Below, in pieces: positions 8,807 through 18,487 of a stretch of DNA of 64,000 bases (position 1 is the stretch's first letter; every line of letters begins with the position of its first letter). The stretch is from Blattabacterium cuenoti (GTDB taxonomy: Bacteria > Bacteroidota > Bacteroidia > Flavobacteriales > Blattabacteriaceae): positions 62,001 to 126,000 of the forward strand of contig NZ_CP059197.1 of the NCBI RefSeq assembly GCF_014251735.1. The letters are read 5' to 3'. The notes beneath the pieces were generated by a model, which was not told the DNA's origin, searched no databases, and was given only the letters and a program-made list of their open reading frames with translations. Made by a program: the position numbers and the translations under genes.

Positions 8807-8828
8807 TCCCAAAAAATGGGATTTTTTT
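8807..8828 (+). terminator. terminator-like hairpin upstream of actA
   Basis: TCCCA (8807-8811), a loop of five A, TGGGA (8817-8821) and then seven T form a compact intrinsic-terminator shape on the plus strand. It lies 54 bases before actA in a divergent intergenic region, where no upstream plus-strand gene needs terminating. It may act as an attenuator in the act leader if transcription starts further upstream, or simply insulate the operon. The 5-bp stem is short. Confidence 0.45.
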
Positions 8829-8882
8829 CTTTTATTCTATTATTTTGTGGAATAATTAATGTGGAGTTAAGAGTAAAACATT

Positions 8883-10211
8883 ATGAATGTATTCATCAAT
8901 ATAACTATGAAATATTTTTTGTTTTTTGTCCTTTTTTTATTTTCTTTTTTTCTAAAAATTGAAACAAAAAATATAGAAGGAAATGCAGAAAAAGGAGCAG
9001 AAATTTTTAAAAAGAATTGCACGTCTTGTCATTCTATAGATTTAGAAAAGAAAATGATAGGACCACCTCTAGCTGGTGTTACTGAAAAAAGAAGCAGAGA
9101 ATGGCTGCATAAATGGATTTTGGATAACAAATCTCTCCGAAAAAGTGGAGATAAAGACGCTATAGCTATCTACAAAGAATATGGAAATGTAGAAATGAAT
9201 TTATTTCCTCAATTATCCGAACAGGAAATAGATGATATATTATCTTTTATCAAAAATCCTGTCATTAAGAAAGAAAGTACGGCTGATGAAAAAGAGGAAA
9301 AAAATACCAGATCAGAATCTCCATTTTTAATTAAAATAATTGTTTTTGGACTTAGTATTTTATCTGCAATTTTACTTTGGATTTTATATAGAATTCAAAT
9401 TTTAACTAAATTATTACTAAACGAAGATATCCTTTATCAGAAAAAAGACAAAACAAATTTTTGGATAGATACTGCTTTATTTAAATTTTTAAGAAAAAAT
9501 AGAAAAAATTGGGCTGTTCTATCTTGTTGTATAGGATTTTCATTCATATTAGTAATATACGGAATTTGGATATTTTTAATGCAAATTGATGTCAATAAAG
9601 GGTACAAGCCAGATCAACCCATTTATTTTTCTCATAAAATACATTCTGGAATTAATGGAATAGATTGTCAATATTGTCATTCTTCAGCAAAATATAGCAA
9701 AGTATCTGGAATTCCTTCTGCAAATATTTGTATGAATTGTCATATTACTATCAATGAATATAAAGGTGATTATGTTGAAAAAGGAAAAAGTAGAGAAGTA
9801 TATAATCAGGAAATACAAAAAATATACCATTCGGTAGGTTGGAATCCAGAAAAAAGAGAATATTCTCAAAAAACAAATCCTATTCAATGGATACGAATAC
9901 ATAACATGCCTGATTTTGTTCATTTTGATCATTCTCAACATATAATAACAGGAGAAAAAATGATCAAAAAATCAAAAAAAGTAGATTTAACTTGTAATGC
10001 TTGTCATGGAGAAGTTCAAAATATGGACCAAGTAGAAATGTCTCAAAATTTTACCATGGAATGGTGCATTTCTTGTCATAGAAAAACAGAAATAGACATT
10101 AATAATCAATATTATCAAGAACATTTTTCCGATTTTATCCAAAAAAGAAAAGGAAAAAAAATAACCATAGATATGATTGGTGGAACGGAATGTGCTAAAT
10201 GTCACTATTAA
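8883..10211 (+). CDS. actA: alternative complex III subunit ActA, multiheme cytochrome c
   Basis: This is the multiheme subunit of the alternative complex III quinol oxidoreductase. Six CxxCH heme sites are visible. One is in an N-terminal monoheme cytochrome c domain (CTSCH, 46-50). Five are in the ActA core: CQYCH 262-266, CMNCH 283-287, CNACH 371-375, CISCH 395-399 and CAKCH 437-441. Two membrane helices (about 157-178 and 216-238) separate the two parts. The heme domains should face the periplasm. ATG 8907 begins a cleaner signal peptide (MKYFLFFVLFLF) and may be the real start; the listed start adds eight residues. It is the first gene of a tight six-gene operon. Confidence 0.93.
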   Translation: MNVFINITMKYFLFFVLFLFSFFLKIETKNIEGNAEKGAEIFKKNCTSCHSIDLEKKMIGPPLAGVTEKRSREWLHKWILDNKSLRKSGDKDAIAIYKEYGNVEMNLFPQLSEQEIDDILSFIKNPVIKKESTADEKEEKNTRSESPFLIKIIVFGLSILSAILLWILYRIQILTKLLLNEDILYQKKDKTNFWIDTALFKFLRKNRKNWAVLSCCIGFSFILVIYGIWIFLMQIDVNKGYKPDQPIYFSHKIHSGINGIDCQYCHSSAKYSKVSGIPSANICMNCHITINEYKGDYVEKGKSREVYNQEIQKIYHSVGWNPEKREYSQKTNPIQWIRIHNMPDFVHFDHSQHIITGEKMIKKSKKVDLTCNACHGEVQNMDQVEMSQNFTMEWCISCHRKTEIDINNQYYQEHFSDFIQKRKGKKITIDMIGGTECAKCHY

Positions 10212-10251
10212 ATGACTTAGTTCGTCATTTATTTTTCTTAATAAATTATTT

Positions 10252-13203
10252 ATGATGAAATCAAATAAAAAAGAAAACGCTATTTCTAAAATGGATATTC
10301 CAATTAAAAAATTTTTAAAAAATAGAACCTCTAGACGTGATTTTTTGAAATGGGTAGGTTTTAGTACAGCTTCTGTTACTTTAGCTGCATGTAAAGGTCC
10401 AGTAATAAAATCCATTCCTTATGTTGTAAAACCAGAGGTGATTACTCCAGGCCTACCGACCTATTACGCATCTACCATGATAGATTCTTTCGATATTGGA
10501 AGTGTATTAGTTAAAACTAGAGAAGGGCGTCCCATAAAAATAGAACCTAATATAACCTCGAATTATTTCAATACCACATCAGCTAGAATTCAATCCTCTT
10601 TATTATCTCTTTATGATGAAGAAAGATTAAAAAACCCTTTTATTAATGGAAATAAAAGTTCTTGGAATCAAATAGATAATTATGTTATTTCTCATTTAGA
10701 AAAAATATCCAAATTAAAAAAAGATATTGTAATACTTTCGTCTTCTTATCCAAGTTTTTCTACAAAAAAATTAATACAAGATTTTACAAGAACATATCCA
10801 ACCACAAAATGGATCACTTATGATGCGATTTCTTATTCAAAAGCTTTAGATGCTGCTGCAGAAATATTTGGATTCCGAGCTTTTCCACTTTTTGATTTAT
10901 CAAAAACGGAATTAATAGTATCTTTCGATGCGGATTTTTTAGGAGATTGGTGTCCAGAAAATATGAGTCATTCCTATGCTAAGAATAAAAATCCAGAAAA
11001 ATCTATGATACAACATATTCAGATAGAAACTAATATGAGTCTATCTGGAGCAAATGCAGATATTCGTATTTCAAAAAAGCCATCAGATATAGAAAAAATG
11101 TTGTTTGAAGTTTACCAAACAATAGTTCTTAAAAAAGAAACTAATAGTGAAATTGTAAAAAAAATAACTGACTTAATTCAAAAAAAAGGATCAAAAAGTG
11201 TAGTTTTTGCAGATGGAAGTAAAGAAGCATATATTTTTTCTTTTTTGATAAACAAAAAAATTCATAGTCAAGCTTTACAAAAAAATAAATTTATTTTATC
11301 AAAAGAAAGTGATGATGAAAAACTAAAGAATTTTATAGAAGATTTAGAAAAAGAAAAAGTTGGAGCTTTATTAATTCATAACACTAATCCAGTCTATAGT
11401 CTTCCTTCCTCTATTTCTCAGAAAATAAAAAAATTATTAAGAATAATACCAATGACTATCTCTTTTTCAATGAAAAAAGATGAAACTAATGAATTAATGG
11501 ATGTATTAGCTCCTATTCCTCATTGGCTAGAAAGTTGGGGAGACACCCATCCTGTTACAGGGATTTACACTCTCATTCAACCTACTATTCAGTGTATATT
11601 TAATACAAGACAATTTCAAGAGTCTTTAATGATTTGGGGAAGAAAACCAGAAAAAAATTATTACGAATACTTAAAAAACATTTGGGAAAAAGAAATTATT
11701 CCAAAATCCAATGTTTCTTCTTTTCAGGAAGCTTTGTTTCACGGAGTAGTGGAAGTGGAAAAAGAAGAAAATATTATCCATAAAAAAAATATTTTATCTA
11801 ATAATTATGATAAACAAGAATATTATATAGATGAAAAAAATAGATTAGATAAAAATTTTGAACTTCGATTATACACGAAAACAAGTATAGGAGACGGCCA
11901 TCAACATGACAATCCATGGCTTCAAGAACTTCCGGATCCTATTACTCGTACTACTTGGGAAAACTATTTAACTATATCATATGATGATGCAAAAAAAATA
12001 GGAATAAAAAATTGGTATACAGGAACAGGAGCTATGAATGGCCATTGTGTTGATTTAATCAAAGATCATAAAACATTGATTAAAAATATACCTGTTTATA
12101 TTCAACCTGGACAAGCAATAGGTTCTATAGGTTTATCTTTTGGATATGGACAAAAAATAGGAAAATTTACTCAAATGATCAAAGGAAAAAATGCTTATGT
12201 TCTTTATGAAAATTTTCATTTGATACAAAAAAATATACAGATAAAAAAAGTAAATAAAATATATAAATTTGCTTGTGTACAATTACAAAATACAACTGTA
12301 GGAAGAAACTTAGTCAAAGAAACGGATTTAGAAACTTTTTTAAAACATCCTAAAGAAATTTGGAATGAAGAAGAAAAAGTTTTTACTCACAAAGGAATGC
12401 TCCCACCAGAAAATATTTCTATTTGGAATGATCCTGTTGTAAAAGAAAAAGATAAAAGAGGCCATCATTTTCATCTATCTATAGATTTGAATGCTTGTAT
12501 TGGATGTGGAGCTTGTATTATTGCATGTCATTCGGAAAATAATGTTCCTATTGTGGGAAAAGAAGAGATTAGAAAATCTAGAGATATGCATTGGTTACGT
12601 GTGGATAGATATTATTCCGGAAAAGAAAACTCTGAGGATGAATTTTTTATTAAAAATCCAAGGGTTTCTTTTCAACCTATAATGTGTCAACATTGTGATA
12701 ATGCTCCTTGTGAGACGGTCTGTCCGGTTGGAGCAACATCTCATGGAGAACAAGGTCAAAATATGATGGCATATAATCGTTGTGTAGGAACACGTTATTG
12801 TGCAAATAATTGTCCTTATAAAGTAAGACGTTTTAATTGGTTTAATTATGCCAATAACCAAAATTTTGATTTTCACATGAATAACGATCTAGGGAAAATG
12901 GTTCTTAACCCAGATGTTGTTGTTAGAAGCAGAGGGGTTATGGAAAAATGCTCTTTATGCATACAAAGAACACAATCTGTTATAGGAGTAGCAAAAAAAG
13001 AAAATAGAAAGATCAAAGATGAAGAATTTGAAACAGCTTGCAGTATTTCTTGTCCTACAAAAGCAATTACTTTTGGAGATGTAAATGACAAAAATAGTCA
13101 TATTTTAGAAAAAATTCAAGATCAAAGGAATTATAAACTCCTGGAATTTCTCGGAATACGTCCAAATGTATCTTATCAATTAAAGATAAGAAATCTGAAA
13201 TAG
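10252..13203 (+). CDS. actB: alternative complex III subunit ActB, molybdopterin-like plus Fe-S subunit
   Basis: This is the large electron-transfer subunit (983 residues). The N-terminus has a Tat-type motif RRDFLK (28-33) and a possible lipobox LAAC (44-47). Residues of about 60-700 form the ActB1 part, related to molybdopterin oxidoreductases. Residues of about 735-960 form the ferredoxin-like ActB2 part, with cysteine clusters starting CIGCGACIIAC at 749, then CQHCDNAPCETVC, CVGTRYCANNC, CSLC and CSISC. That arrangement fits four Fe-S clusters of the kind seen in ActB and related iron-sulfur subunits. Electrons would pass from ActC-bound quinol through these clusters to the ActA and ActE hemes. 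It starts 40 bases after actA. Confidence 0.94.
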   Translation: MMKSNKKENAISKMDIPIKKFLKNRTSRRDFLKWVGFSTASVTLAACKGPVIKSIPYVVKPEVITPGLPTYYASTMIDSFDIGSVLVKTREGRPIKIEPNITSNYFNTTSARIQSSLLSLYDEERLKNPFINGNKSSWNQIDNYVISHLEKISKLKKDIVILSSSYPSFSTKKLIQDFTRTYPTTKWITYDAISYSKALDAAAEIFGFRAFPLFDLSKTELIVSFDADFLGDWCPENMSHSYAKNKNPEKSMIQHIQIETNMSLSGANADIRISKKPSDIEKMLFEVYQTIVLKKETNSEIVKKITDLIQKKGSKSVVFADGSKEAYIFSFLINKKIHSQALQKNKFILSKESDDEKLKNFIEDLEKEKVGALLIHNTNPVYSLPSSISQKIKKLLRIIPMTISFSMKKDETNELMDVLAPIPHWLESWGDTHPVTGIYTLIQPTIQCIFNTRQFQESLMIWGRKPEKNYYEYLKNIWEKEIIPKSNVSSFQEALFHGVVEVEKEENIIHKKNILSNNYDKQEYYIDEKNRLDKNFELRLYTKTSIGDGHQHDNPWLQELPDPITRTTWENYLTISYDDAKKIGIKNWYTGTGAMNGHCVDLIKDHKTLIKNIPVYIQPGQAIGSIGLSFGYGQKIGKFTQMIKGKNAYVLYENFHLIQKNIQIKKVNKIYKFACVQLQNTTVGRNLVKETDLETFLKHPKEIWNEEEKVFTHKGMLPPENISIWNDPVVKEKDKRGHHFHLSIDLNACIGCGACIIACHSENNVPIVGKEEIRKSRDMHWLRVDRYYSGKENSEDEFFIKNPRVSFQPIMCQHCDNAPCETVCPVGATSHGEQGQNMMAYNRCVGTRYCANNCPYKVRRFNWFNYANNQNFDFHMNNDLGKMVLNPDVVVRSRGVMEKCSLCIQRTQSVIGVAKKENRKIKDEEFETACSISCPTKAITFGDVNDKNSHILEKIQDQRNYKLLEFLGIRPNVSYQLKIRNLK

Positions 13204-13214
13204 AATGGATTATT

Positions 13215-14606
13215 ATGTTAAAGCTAAATAAAAACCATGAAACCTCTATAAGAGAACCATTGATTATAGGAGATAAAACATTTCAAAATATCACCGAAGA
13301 CATTTTGAGACCTATAAAAAATAAAGCTGGAAAGCAATGGTGGATCTCTTTATTAATCTCAATTATGGCTTTCTTTTGGGGTTTAGGATGCATATTTTAT
13401 ACTATAGGTACGGGTATAGGAGTATGGGGTTTGAATAGAACTATAAATTGGGCTTGGGATATTACTAATTTTGTTTGGTGGGTTGGAATTGGTCATGCGG
13501 GAACTTTGATTTCTGCTGTTCTATTATTATTTCGTCAAAAATGGCGTTTATCTATCAACCGATCAGCTGAAGCTATGACTATTTTTGCGGTTATTCAAGC
13601 TGGTTTATTTCCTATCATACACATGGGAAGACCATGGAATGCTCATTGGGTTTTACCTATTCCAAATCAATTTGGTTCTTTGTGGCCTAATTTTAATTCT
13701 CCACTATTATGGGACGTATTTGCTATTAGTACTTATTTTTCCGTTTCTACTGTTTTTTGGTTTATGGGATTGATTCCAGATTTTGCTATGATCAGAGATA
13801 GAGTCACAGATCCTATACAGAAAAAAATATATAGCATTCTTAGTTTTGGATGGGGAGGAACATCCAAAGATTGGCAAAGATTTGAAGAAATTTCTTTGTT
13901 GCTAGCTGGACTATGCACTCCATTAGTTTTTTCAGTACATACTATTGTTTCATTTGATTTTTCTACTTCGGTGATTAAGGGTTGGCATAGCACTATATTC
14001 CCTCCTTATTTTGTAGCTGGAGCCATATTTTCAGGTTTTGCAATGGTACAAACTCTATTAGGAGTAGCTAGAAAAGTCCTTTCATTAGAAAGTTATATAA
14101 CTAGAAATCATATTGAATATATGAATATGATCATTTTGTTAACAGGAGGAATAGTGTTATTAGCTTATATATCCGAATTTATTCTTGCATGGTATTCTAG
14201 CAGTCCTTTTGAAGAGTTCACTTATTTTTCTGTAAAGGCTGCAACAGGACCATTTTGGTGGGCTTTTTGGGCTTTAATTATTTGTAATGTATTAATTCCA
14301 CAATTTTTATGGATAAGATTTGTAAGAAGAAGTTTTTTTTGGTCTTATATAATAGCAATTTTCATTAATATTGGAATGTGGTTCGAAAGGTTTGATATTA
14401 TCGTTTTAAATCTAAGTCATGATTATTTACCTTCTTCTTGGACTGGGTTTATGCCTTCATTTGTAGATGTAGGAATATTTATAGGAACTATTGGCTTTTT
14501 TTTCGTTCTTTATTTATTATACATACGTGTATTTCCAGTTATATCACAGGCAGAACTAAAAACAATATTGAAATGTTCTAAAAAAAATGTTACAAAAGAT
14601 GATTAA
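13215..14606 (+). CDS. actC: alternative complex III subunit ActC, NrfD-like quinol-binding membrane protein
   Basis: This is a polytopic NrfD/PsrC-family membrane protein (463 residues, roughly ten hydrophobic segments). Typical features include WVGIGHAGTLISA, the FPIIHMGRPW segment and an Asp/His-containing loop around DFSTSV. It provides a quinol oxidation site next to the Fe-S clusters of ActB. It begins 11 bases after actB and its last eight bases overlap the preferred start of actD. Confidence 0.94.
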   Translation: MLKLNKNHETSIREPLIIGDKTFQNITEDILRPIKNKAGKQWWISLLISIMAFFWGLGCIFYTIGTGIGVWGLNRTINWAWDITNFVWWVGIGHAGTLISAVLLLFRQKWRLSINRSAEAMTIFAVIQAGLFPIIHMGRPWNAHWVLPIPNQFGSLWPNFNSPLLWDVFAISTYFSVSTVFWFMGLIPDFAMIRDRVTDPIQKKIYSILSFGWGGTSKDWQRFEEISLLLAGLCTPLVFSVHTIVSFDFSTSVIKGWHSTIFPPYFVAGAIFSGFAMVQTLLGVARKVLSLESYITRNHIEYMNMIILLTGGIVLLAYISEFILAWYSSSPFEEFTYFSVKAATGPFWWAFWALIICNVLIPQFLWIRFVRRSFFWSYIIAIFINIGMWFERFDIIVLNLSHDYLPSSWTGFMPSFVDVGIFIGTIGFFFVLYLLYIRVFPVISQAELKTILKCSKKNVTKDD

Positions 14607-15135
14607 ATCCGTATTTAATATTCAGGCATTATATGATCATGAAGATTTAATGATAAACCATTTAAAAATTCTTCGGAAAAAGAACATAAATATACATGAA
14701 GTATATTCCCCTTTTCCCATTCATAATTTGAATAAATTACTTGAATTAAAAAAAACAAATTTGTCTTTTTTGTCTTTTATATATGGATTTATAGGATTTT
14801 TTACGGCTAGTATACTTACTTGGTATACCATGATTTATGATTGGCCACAAAATATTGGAGGAAAACCTTCTTATTCTTGGATTCACAATCTTCCTTCTTT
14901 TATTCCTGTAATATTTGAATTGTCTATTTTTTTTTCTGCACATTTTATGTGCATCACTTATCTTTTTCAATGTAAATTATTTCCAGGATCTACTCCAAAA
15001 AATCCGGATCCTAGAACTACTGATAACATGTTTCTAATAGAAATTCATACAGAAAAAAATGCTGAAGAATTACGGAATTTTTTAAAAGAAAATGGAGCTA
15101 TGGAAGTGAATATAACTAAAATAGTTCAAACATGA
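14599..15135 (+). CDS. actD: alternative complex III subunit ActD
   Basis: This is a DUF3341 membrane subunit of about 178 residues. After a soluble N-terminal domain containing the family signature YSPFPIH, two hydrophobic helices follow (LSFLSFIYGFIGFFTASIL and SFIPVIFELSIFFSAHFMCI), and then a small soluble C-terminal domain. The ATG at 14599 gives MIKSVFNIQALYDHEDLM, which matches how ActD usually starts; an upstream ATG at 14587 would add four residues. The start overlaps the actC stop in ATGATTAA. It is thought to be a structural subunit of the complex with no cofactor. Confidence 0.9.
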   Translation: MIKSVFNIQALYDHEDLMINHLKILRKKNINIHEVYSPFPIHNLNKLLELKKTNLSFLSFIYGFIGFFTASILTWYTMIYDWPQNIGGKPSYSWIHNLPSFIPVIFELSIFFSAHFMCITYLFQCKLFPGSTPKNPDPRTTDNMFLIEIHTEKNAEELRNFLKENGAMEVNITKIVQT

Positions 15136-15749
15136 GAAATAAATATCTTTATGTTCTTTTCCTTTTTATTTTTATGACACTAAATTCTTGTTGGTTTGAT
15201 AAATCAAAACCTAATAGAGTATATATGCCGGATATGTACTACTCAGATGCATACGAACCTTATTCAGATCCATATCCTAATTATAAAAAAACTCTTAAAA
15301 AGATTCGCATTCCTCTTTTTATAAAAGGAAAAACTTCGTCTCTTTTACCTGTAAAAGGAACTATTCCAAGAAATTCTTATGGATTTAATTTTTACAAACT
15401 TGATGATACCCAAGAAGGATATAATCTGTCTAAAAAAATATTGAAATCTCCTTTACAAAAGAGTAATAAAAATAAAGAGGAATTAAATAAAATTATAGAA
15501 GATGGAAAAAATATCTATAAAATTAACTGTTCTATATGTCATGGAGAAAATGGAGATGGACAAGGTTTTTTAGTAAAAAAAGAAAAAATATTAGGAATTC
15601 CCAGTTATAAAGATAGAGATATTACTATTGGAAGCATTTATCATGTAATTACTTATGGAAAAAATAACATGAGTTCATACGCATCTCAATTAAATGAGAT
15701 AGATAGATGGAAGGTGGCAGAATATGTAATGATTTTAAAGAATAAATAG
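15132..15749 (+). CDS. actE: alternative complex III subunit ActE, monoheme cytochrome c lipoprotein
   Basis: This is a 205-residue exported protein with a lipoprotein-type signal (hydrophobic stretch ending LNSC) and one heme site, CSICH, near residue 134 followed by GENGDGQG. A methionine suitable as axial ligand lies in NNMSSYASQL. It is probably anchored by lipid at the periplasmic face and passes electrons from the complex to a terminal oxidase. It overlaps actD by four bases (ATGA). Confidence 0.93.
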   Translation: MRNKYLYVLFLFIFMTLNSCWFDKSKPNRVYMPDMYYSDAYEPYSDPYPNYKKTLKKIRIPLFIKGKTSSLLPVKGTIPRNSYGFNFYKLDDTQEGYNLSKKILKSPLQKSNKNKEELNKIIEDGKNIYKINCSICHGENGDGQGFLVKKEKILGIPSYKDRDITIGSIYHVITYGKNNMSSYASQLNEIDRWKVAEYVMILKNK

Positions 15750-15766
15750 TTCAAAAAAGATAAAAA

Positions 15767-17053
15767 ATGTATCAATTTTCTCAAAAAAAGAAAAAAATTA
15801 TTATTTCTATAATGATCATAGGTTTTTTTATTCTTCTTTTTGATCAAATTACTTTTTCAAATAAAAATTTTTTTCCCAAAAAAAAAGAACTTTTCTTAGA
15901 AAAGAAATCCATGGAAAATAAAAAAAATACTTTACAAAAATCCGAAAAAAGAGAAAATAAACCTTGGATAGGATTATATATGTCCCTATTTTATTTTACC
16001 AGCATTTCTCTAGGATCTTTATTTTTTTTAGGGATACAATATGTATCAAAATCAGGATGGTCCATTATCATCCATCCTATCATGGAAGAAGTTTCTTCTT
16101 TTCTTCCATATGGAGGAGTGATGATTCTAATAATATTATTATTAAATGCTATGGATTGTATTCATATATTTCATTGGATGGATCCTTTTTTATATGATCC
16201 GACCTCTTTAAAATATGATAAAGTCATTGCAAGTAAAAAGTTATTTTTAAACATTCCCTTTTTCTTAATCAGAAGTTTTATTTATATAATTGGCTGGTGT
16301 TTTTTTTATTTTAAAATAAAAAAAACATCTTCTATTTTAGATAAAACATGTTCTTTAACAGATTATAAAAAATTAAATTTTTTATCTATCATATTTATAA
16401 TATTTTTTTCTATCACATCTATTTTTATGGGATGGGACTGGATTATGTCCTTGAATCCTCATTGGTTTAGTACTTTATTTAGTTGGTACGTTTTGAGCAC
16501 TTATATAGTAACAGGAATAAGCACCATTACTATAATTGCTATTTATCTAAAAAAGAAAGGATGTTTACCTTTATTTAATGAAAATCACTTACATGATTTA
16601 AGCAAATATCTTTTTTCCACTAGTTTACTGTGGACTTATTTGTGGTTTTCACAGTTTATTCTTTATTGGTACGGAAACATACCGGAAGAAATTTATTTTT
16701 TTATAAAAAGAGAAGAAATCTACGGATCCATTCATTTTTGGATGCTCATTTCAAATTTTTTGATTCCTTTTTTAGGTTTGATGAGTAGCAGAAGTAAAAA
16801 AAATCCAAGAATTGTCTTTACAATTGCTAGTATATTACTTTTTGGACATTATATAGATATATACAATTTAATAGCTCCAGATGTAAATGGAATCTTTGAT
16901 CAAAAATTTGGATTATCTGAAATTGGATCTTTACTATTGATAGGTTCCATTTTTAGCTATGTTTTATTTAGCAATTTAAACAAAAAACAACTCCATTCTA
17001 TTGGAAATCCTTTTTTTCAAGAAAGTAAAAAATATAAATATCCTTATATGTAA
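15767..17053 (+). CDS. actF: alternative complex III subunit ActF, NrfD-like membrane protein
   Basis: This is a polytopic membrane protein (428 residues) related to ActC. Its GWDWIMSLNPHWFSTLFSWY segment near residue 225 is a strong ActF signature. It forms the second membrane half of the complex. In many Bacteroidetes cytochrome oxidase genes follow actF, but here the next gene is hemD on the opposite strand, so the oxidase must be encoded outside this window. Confidence 0.93.
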   Translation: MYQFSQKKKKIIISIMIIGFFILLFDQITFSNKNFFPKKKELFLEKKSMENKKNTLQKSEKRENKPWIGLYMSLFYFTSISLGSLFFLGIQYVSKSGWSIIIHPIMEEVSSFLPYGGVMILIILLLNAMDCIHIFHWMDPFLYDPTSLKYDKVIASKKLFLNIPFFLIRSFIYIIGWCFFYFKIKKTSSILDKTCSLTDYKKLNFLSIIFIIFFSITSIFMGWDWIMSLNPHWFSTLFSWYVLSTYIVTGISTITIIAIYLKKKGCLPLFNENHLHDLSKYLFSTSLLWTYLWFSQFILYWYGNIPEEIYFFIKREEIYGSIHFWMLISNFLIPFLGLMSSRSKKNPRIVFTIASILLFGHYIDIYNLIAPDVNGIFDQKFGLSEIGSLLLIGSIFSYVLFSNLNKKQLHSIGNPFFQESKKYKYPYM

Positions 17054-17075
17054 AAAATAAAATAATGGTTCTTAT

Positions 17076-17780
17076 CTATGGAAACAAATTTTTCTTATCA
17101 AAAAATTTTTTTACAAAAAGAAGAACTTCTTTCATAGAAGGGATATCTGGAATCCAGATTTCTTTGTTCAAATATCTTGAAACAAATTCTGCTGTAGTTT
17201 TTCCTATAGCAAAAAATTCCGTTTTGGAGTCATTCCGTATTCTGTTTTTTAAAAAAAACGATTTTGCTCCAGAAGGACTAAAAAATATGATTCCATGATA
17301 ACTAGACAAATTTTCTATTTTATGAGGAAGAAAAAAAGTTTGATAAACTTCATATCGATTTAAAAGAATATTTTTTTTTTGGAAAACTTTGTCATCACTA
17401 TTCTTAAGTAGATTATTTTTTCCACAAAACCAATCATAAGACTTATTTGAATTTTTTAGAATAATGTCATCTATAAGATCTTGTACATAATTCTTTCTCA
17501 AAAGAAAGGAAAAATTTCCAAAATTTTTTATAAAAAGATAGGTCTTCTCTCCAACTACATAAAATTTTTTTTTCTTCAAAAGATCTTTTCCAAAATTATA
17601 TATAAATCCTTTTATTCCATTGTAACTAGTAAAAATGAATCGATCATTTAATATGATAGGTTTTTTTTTCTGTAAAATAGAATACTTTACGGATAAAAAA
17701 TCACAAGATGTAATCAAAAAAACTTTTTTGAAAAAAAAAGAAGAAAAATTTACAGATTTAGTGATAAGAATTTTAATCAT
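17076..17780 (-). CDS. hemD: uroporphyrinogen-III synthase
   Basis: This probable HemD converts hydroxymethylbilane to uroporphyrinogen III in tetrapyrrole synthesis. HemD is poorly conserved, but the second-domain segment IIFFSPSGAKSF and the later FFAIGKTTAEF match the family, and about 234 residues is normal. ATG 17780 is preferred; it overlaps the ktrA stop by eight bases (ATGATTAA). A TTG at 17798 could extend the frame by six residues. The gene is last in the run tsaB-hemC-ktrB-ktrA-hemD and ends 22 bases from convergent actF. Confidence 0.8.
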   Translation of the reverse strand: MIKILITKSVNFSSFFFKKVFLITSCDFLSVKYSILQKKKPIILNDRFIFTSYNGIKGFIYNFGKDLLKKKKFYVVGEKTYLFIKNFGNFSFLLRKNYVQDLIDDIILKNSNKSYDWFCGKNNLLKNSDDKVFQKKNILLNRYEVYQTFFLPHKIENLSSYHGIIFFSPSGAKSFFLKNRIRNDSKTEFFAIGKTTAEFVSRYLNKEIWIPDIPSMKEVLLFVKKFFDKKNLFP

Positions 17781-18474
17781 GATTTTTTTCTTTGACAAAA
17801 TTCATTATGGATTTATTAGATCCAAAAAGGGTCAATATATCTCCTTTTTGTAGAATCGTATCTCCAGTTACCAAACCTATCACTTTTCTTGTGGATGCAT
17901 TTCCTTTTCCCTTATACGACATAGGATTTTTAATATCTCGTATGACAGTGATTAAAGAAACGGAATATTTTTGTGTTAATTTTATACTTTTGACAGACTT
18001 CCCATTAAAGGAATATGGAGAAAAAACTTCTGCGATAGAATATTTATTATCCACTCTAAAATAATCTAAAGCATAATTAAAGGATATTTGTTTAGTTAAT
18101 CGGAAAGCAGCGTCTTGTTCTGGATGTACTACATCGTTAATTCCCATAGCCTCTAATATAGTATCATGTATCTTTGATAAAGATCGACTAACTATTCTAA
18201 GATGTTTATATTTTTTTAGTATTGCCGTAGTTACTATTGATGATCCTTCGTTTTCTCCAATAGCTACAATTCCTAAATCCGCTTGTTGTATCGGCAATAC
18301 TTTATAAGCTGCTTCATTATTAGCATCCATACATACCACATTAGCTATATGATCTTTTAATAAGTCTACTTTTTCCATTTTATAGTCTACTCCAAAAACT
18401 TCATGACCATTGTCTGTTAAATTTAGAGCTAAAGATCTACCAAAATTTCCTAGACCAATAATTATAATTTTCAT
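17773..18474 (-). CDS. ktrA: potassium uptake regulatory subunit (KtrA/TrkA RCK protein)
   Basis: This is a cytosolic gating subunit of a Ktr/Trk potassium channel-transporter (233 residues). The N-terminus is a Rossmann RCK domain with GLGNFG (7-12) and an acidic residue ending the second strand (GVDY). The C-terminal RCK_C part, rich in short beta strands, follows from about 150. A single RCK unit of this length fits KtrA rather than the double-length TrkA. It is 13 bases downstream of ktrB. Confidence 0.92.
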   Translation of the reverse strand: MKIIIIGLGNFGRSLALNLTDNGHEVFGVDYKMEKVDLLKDHIANVVCMDANNEAAYKVLPIQQADLGIVAIGENEGSSIVTTAILKKYKHLRIVSRSLSKIHDTILEAMGINDVVHPEQDAAFRLTKQISFNYALDYFRVDNKYSIAEVFSPYSFNGKSVKSIKLTQKYSVSLITVIRDIKNPMSYKGKGNASTRKVIGLVTGDTILQKGDILTLFGSNKSIMNFVKEKNHD

Positions 18475-18487
18475 ATATCATTCATTA

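Noticed and set aside
10252-13203. ActB seemed to be a fusion of molybdoenzyme and ferredoxin genes
   Set aside because: This fusion is the standard ActB architecture and no molybdenum cofactor is expected.
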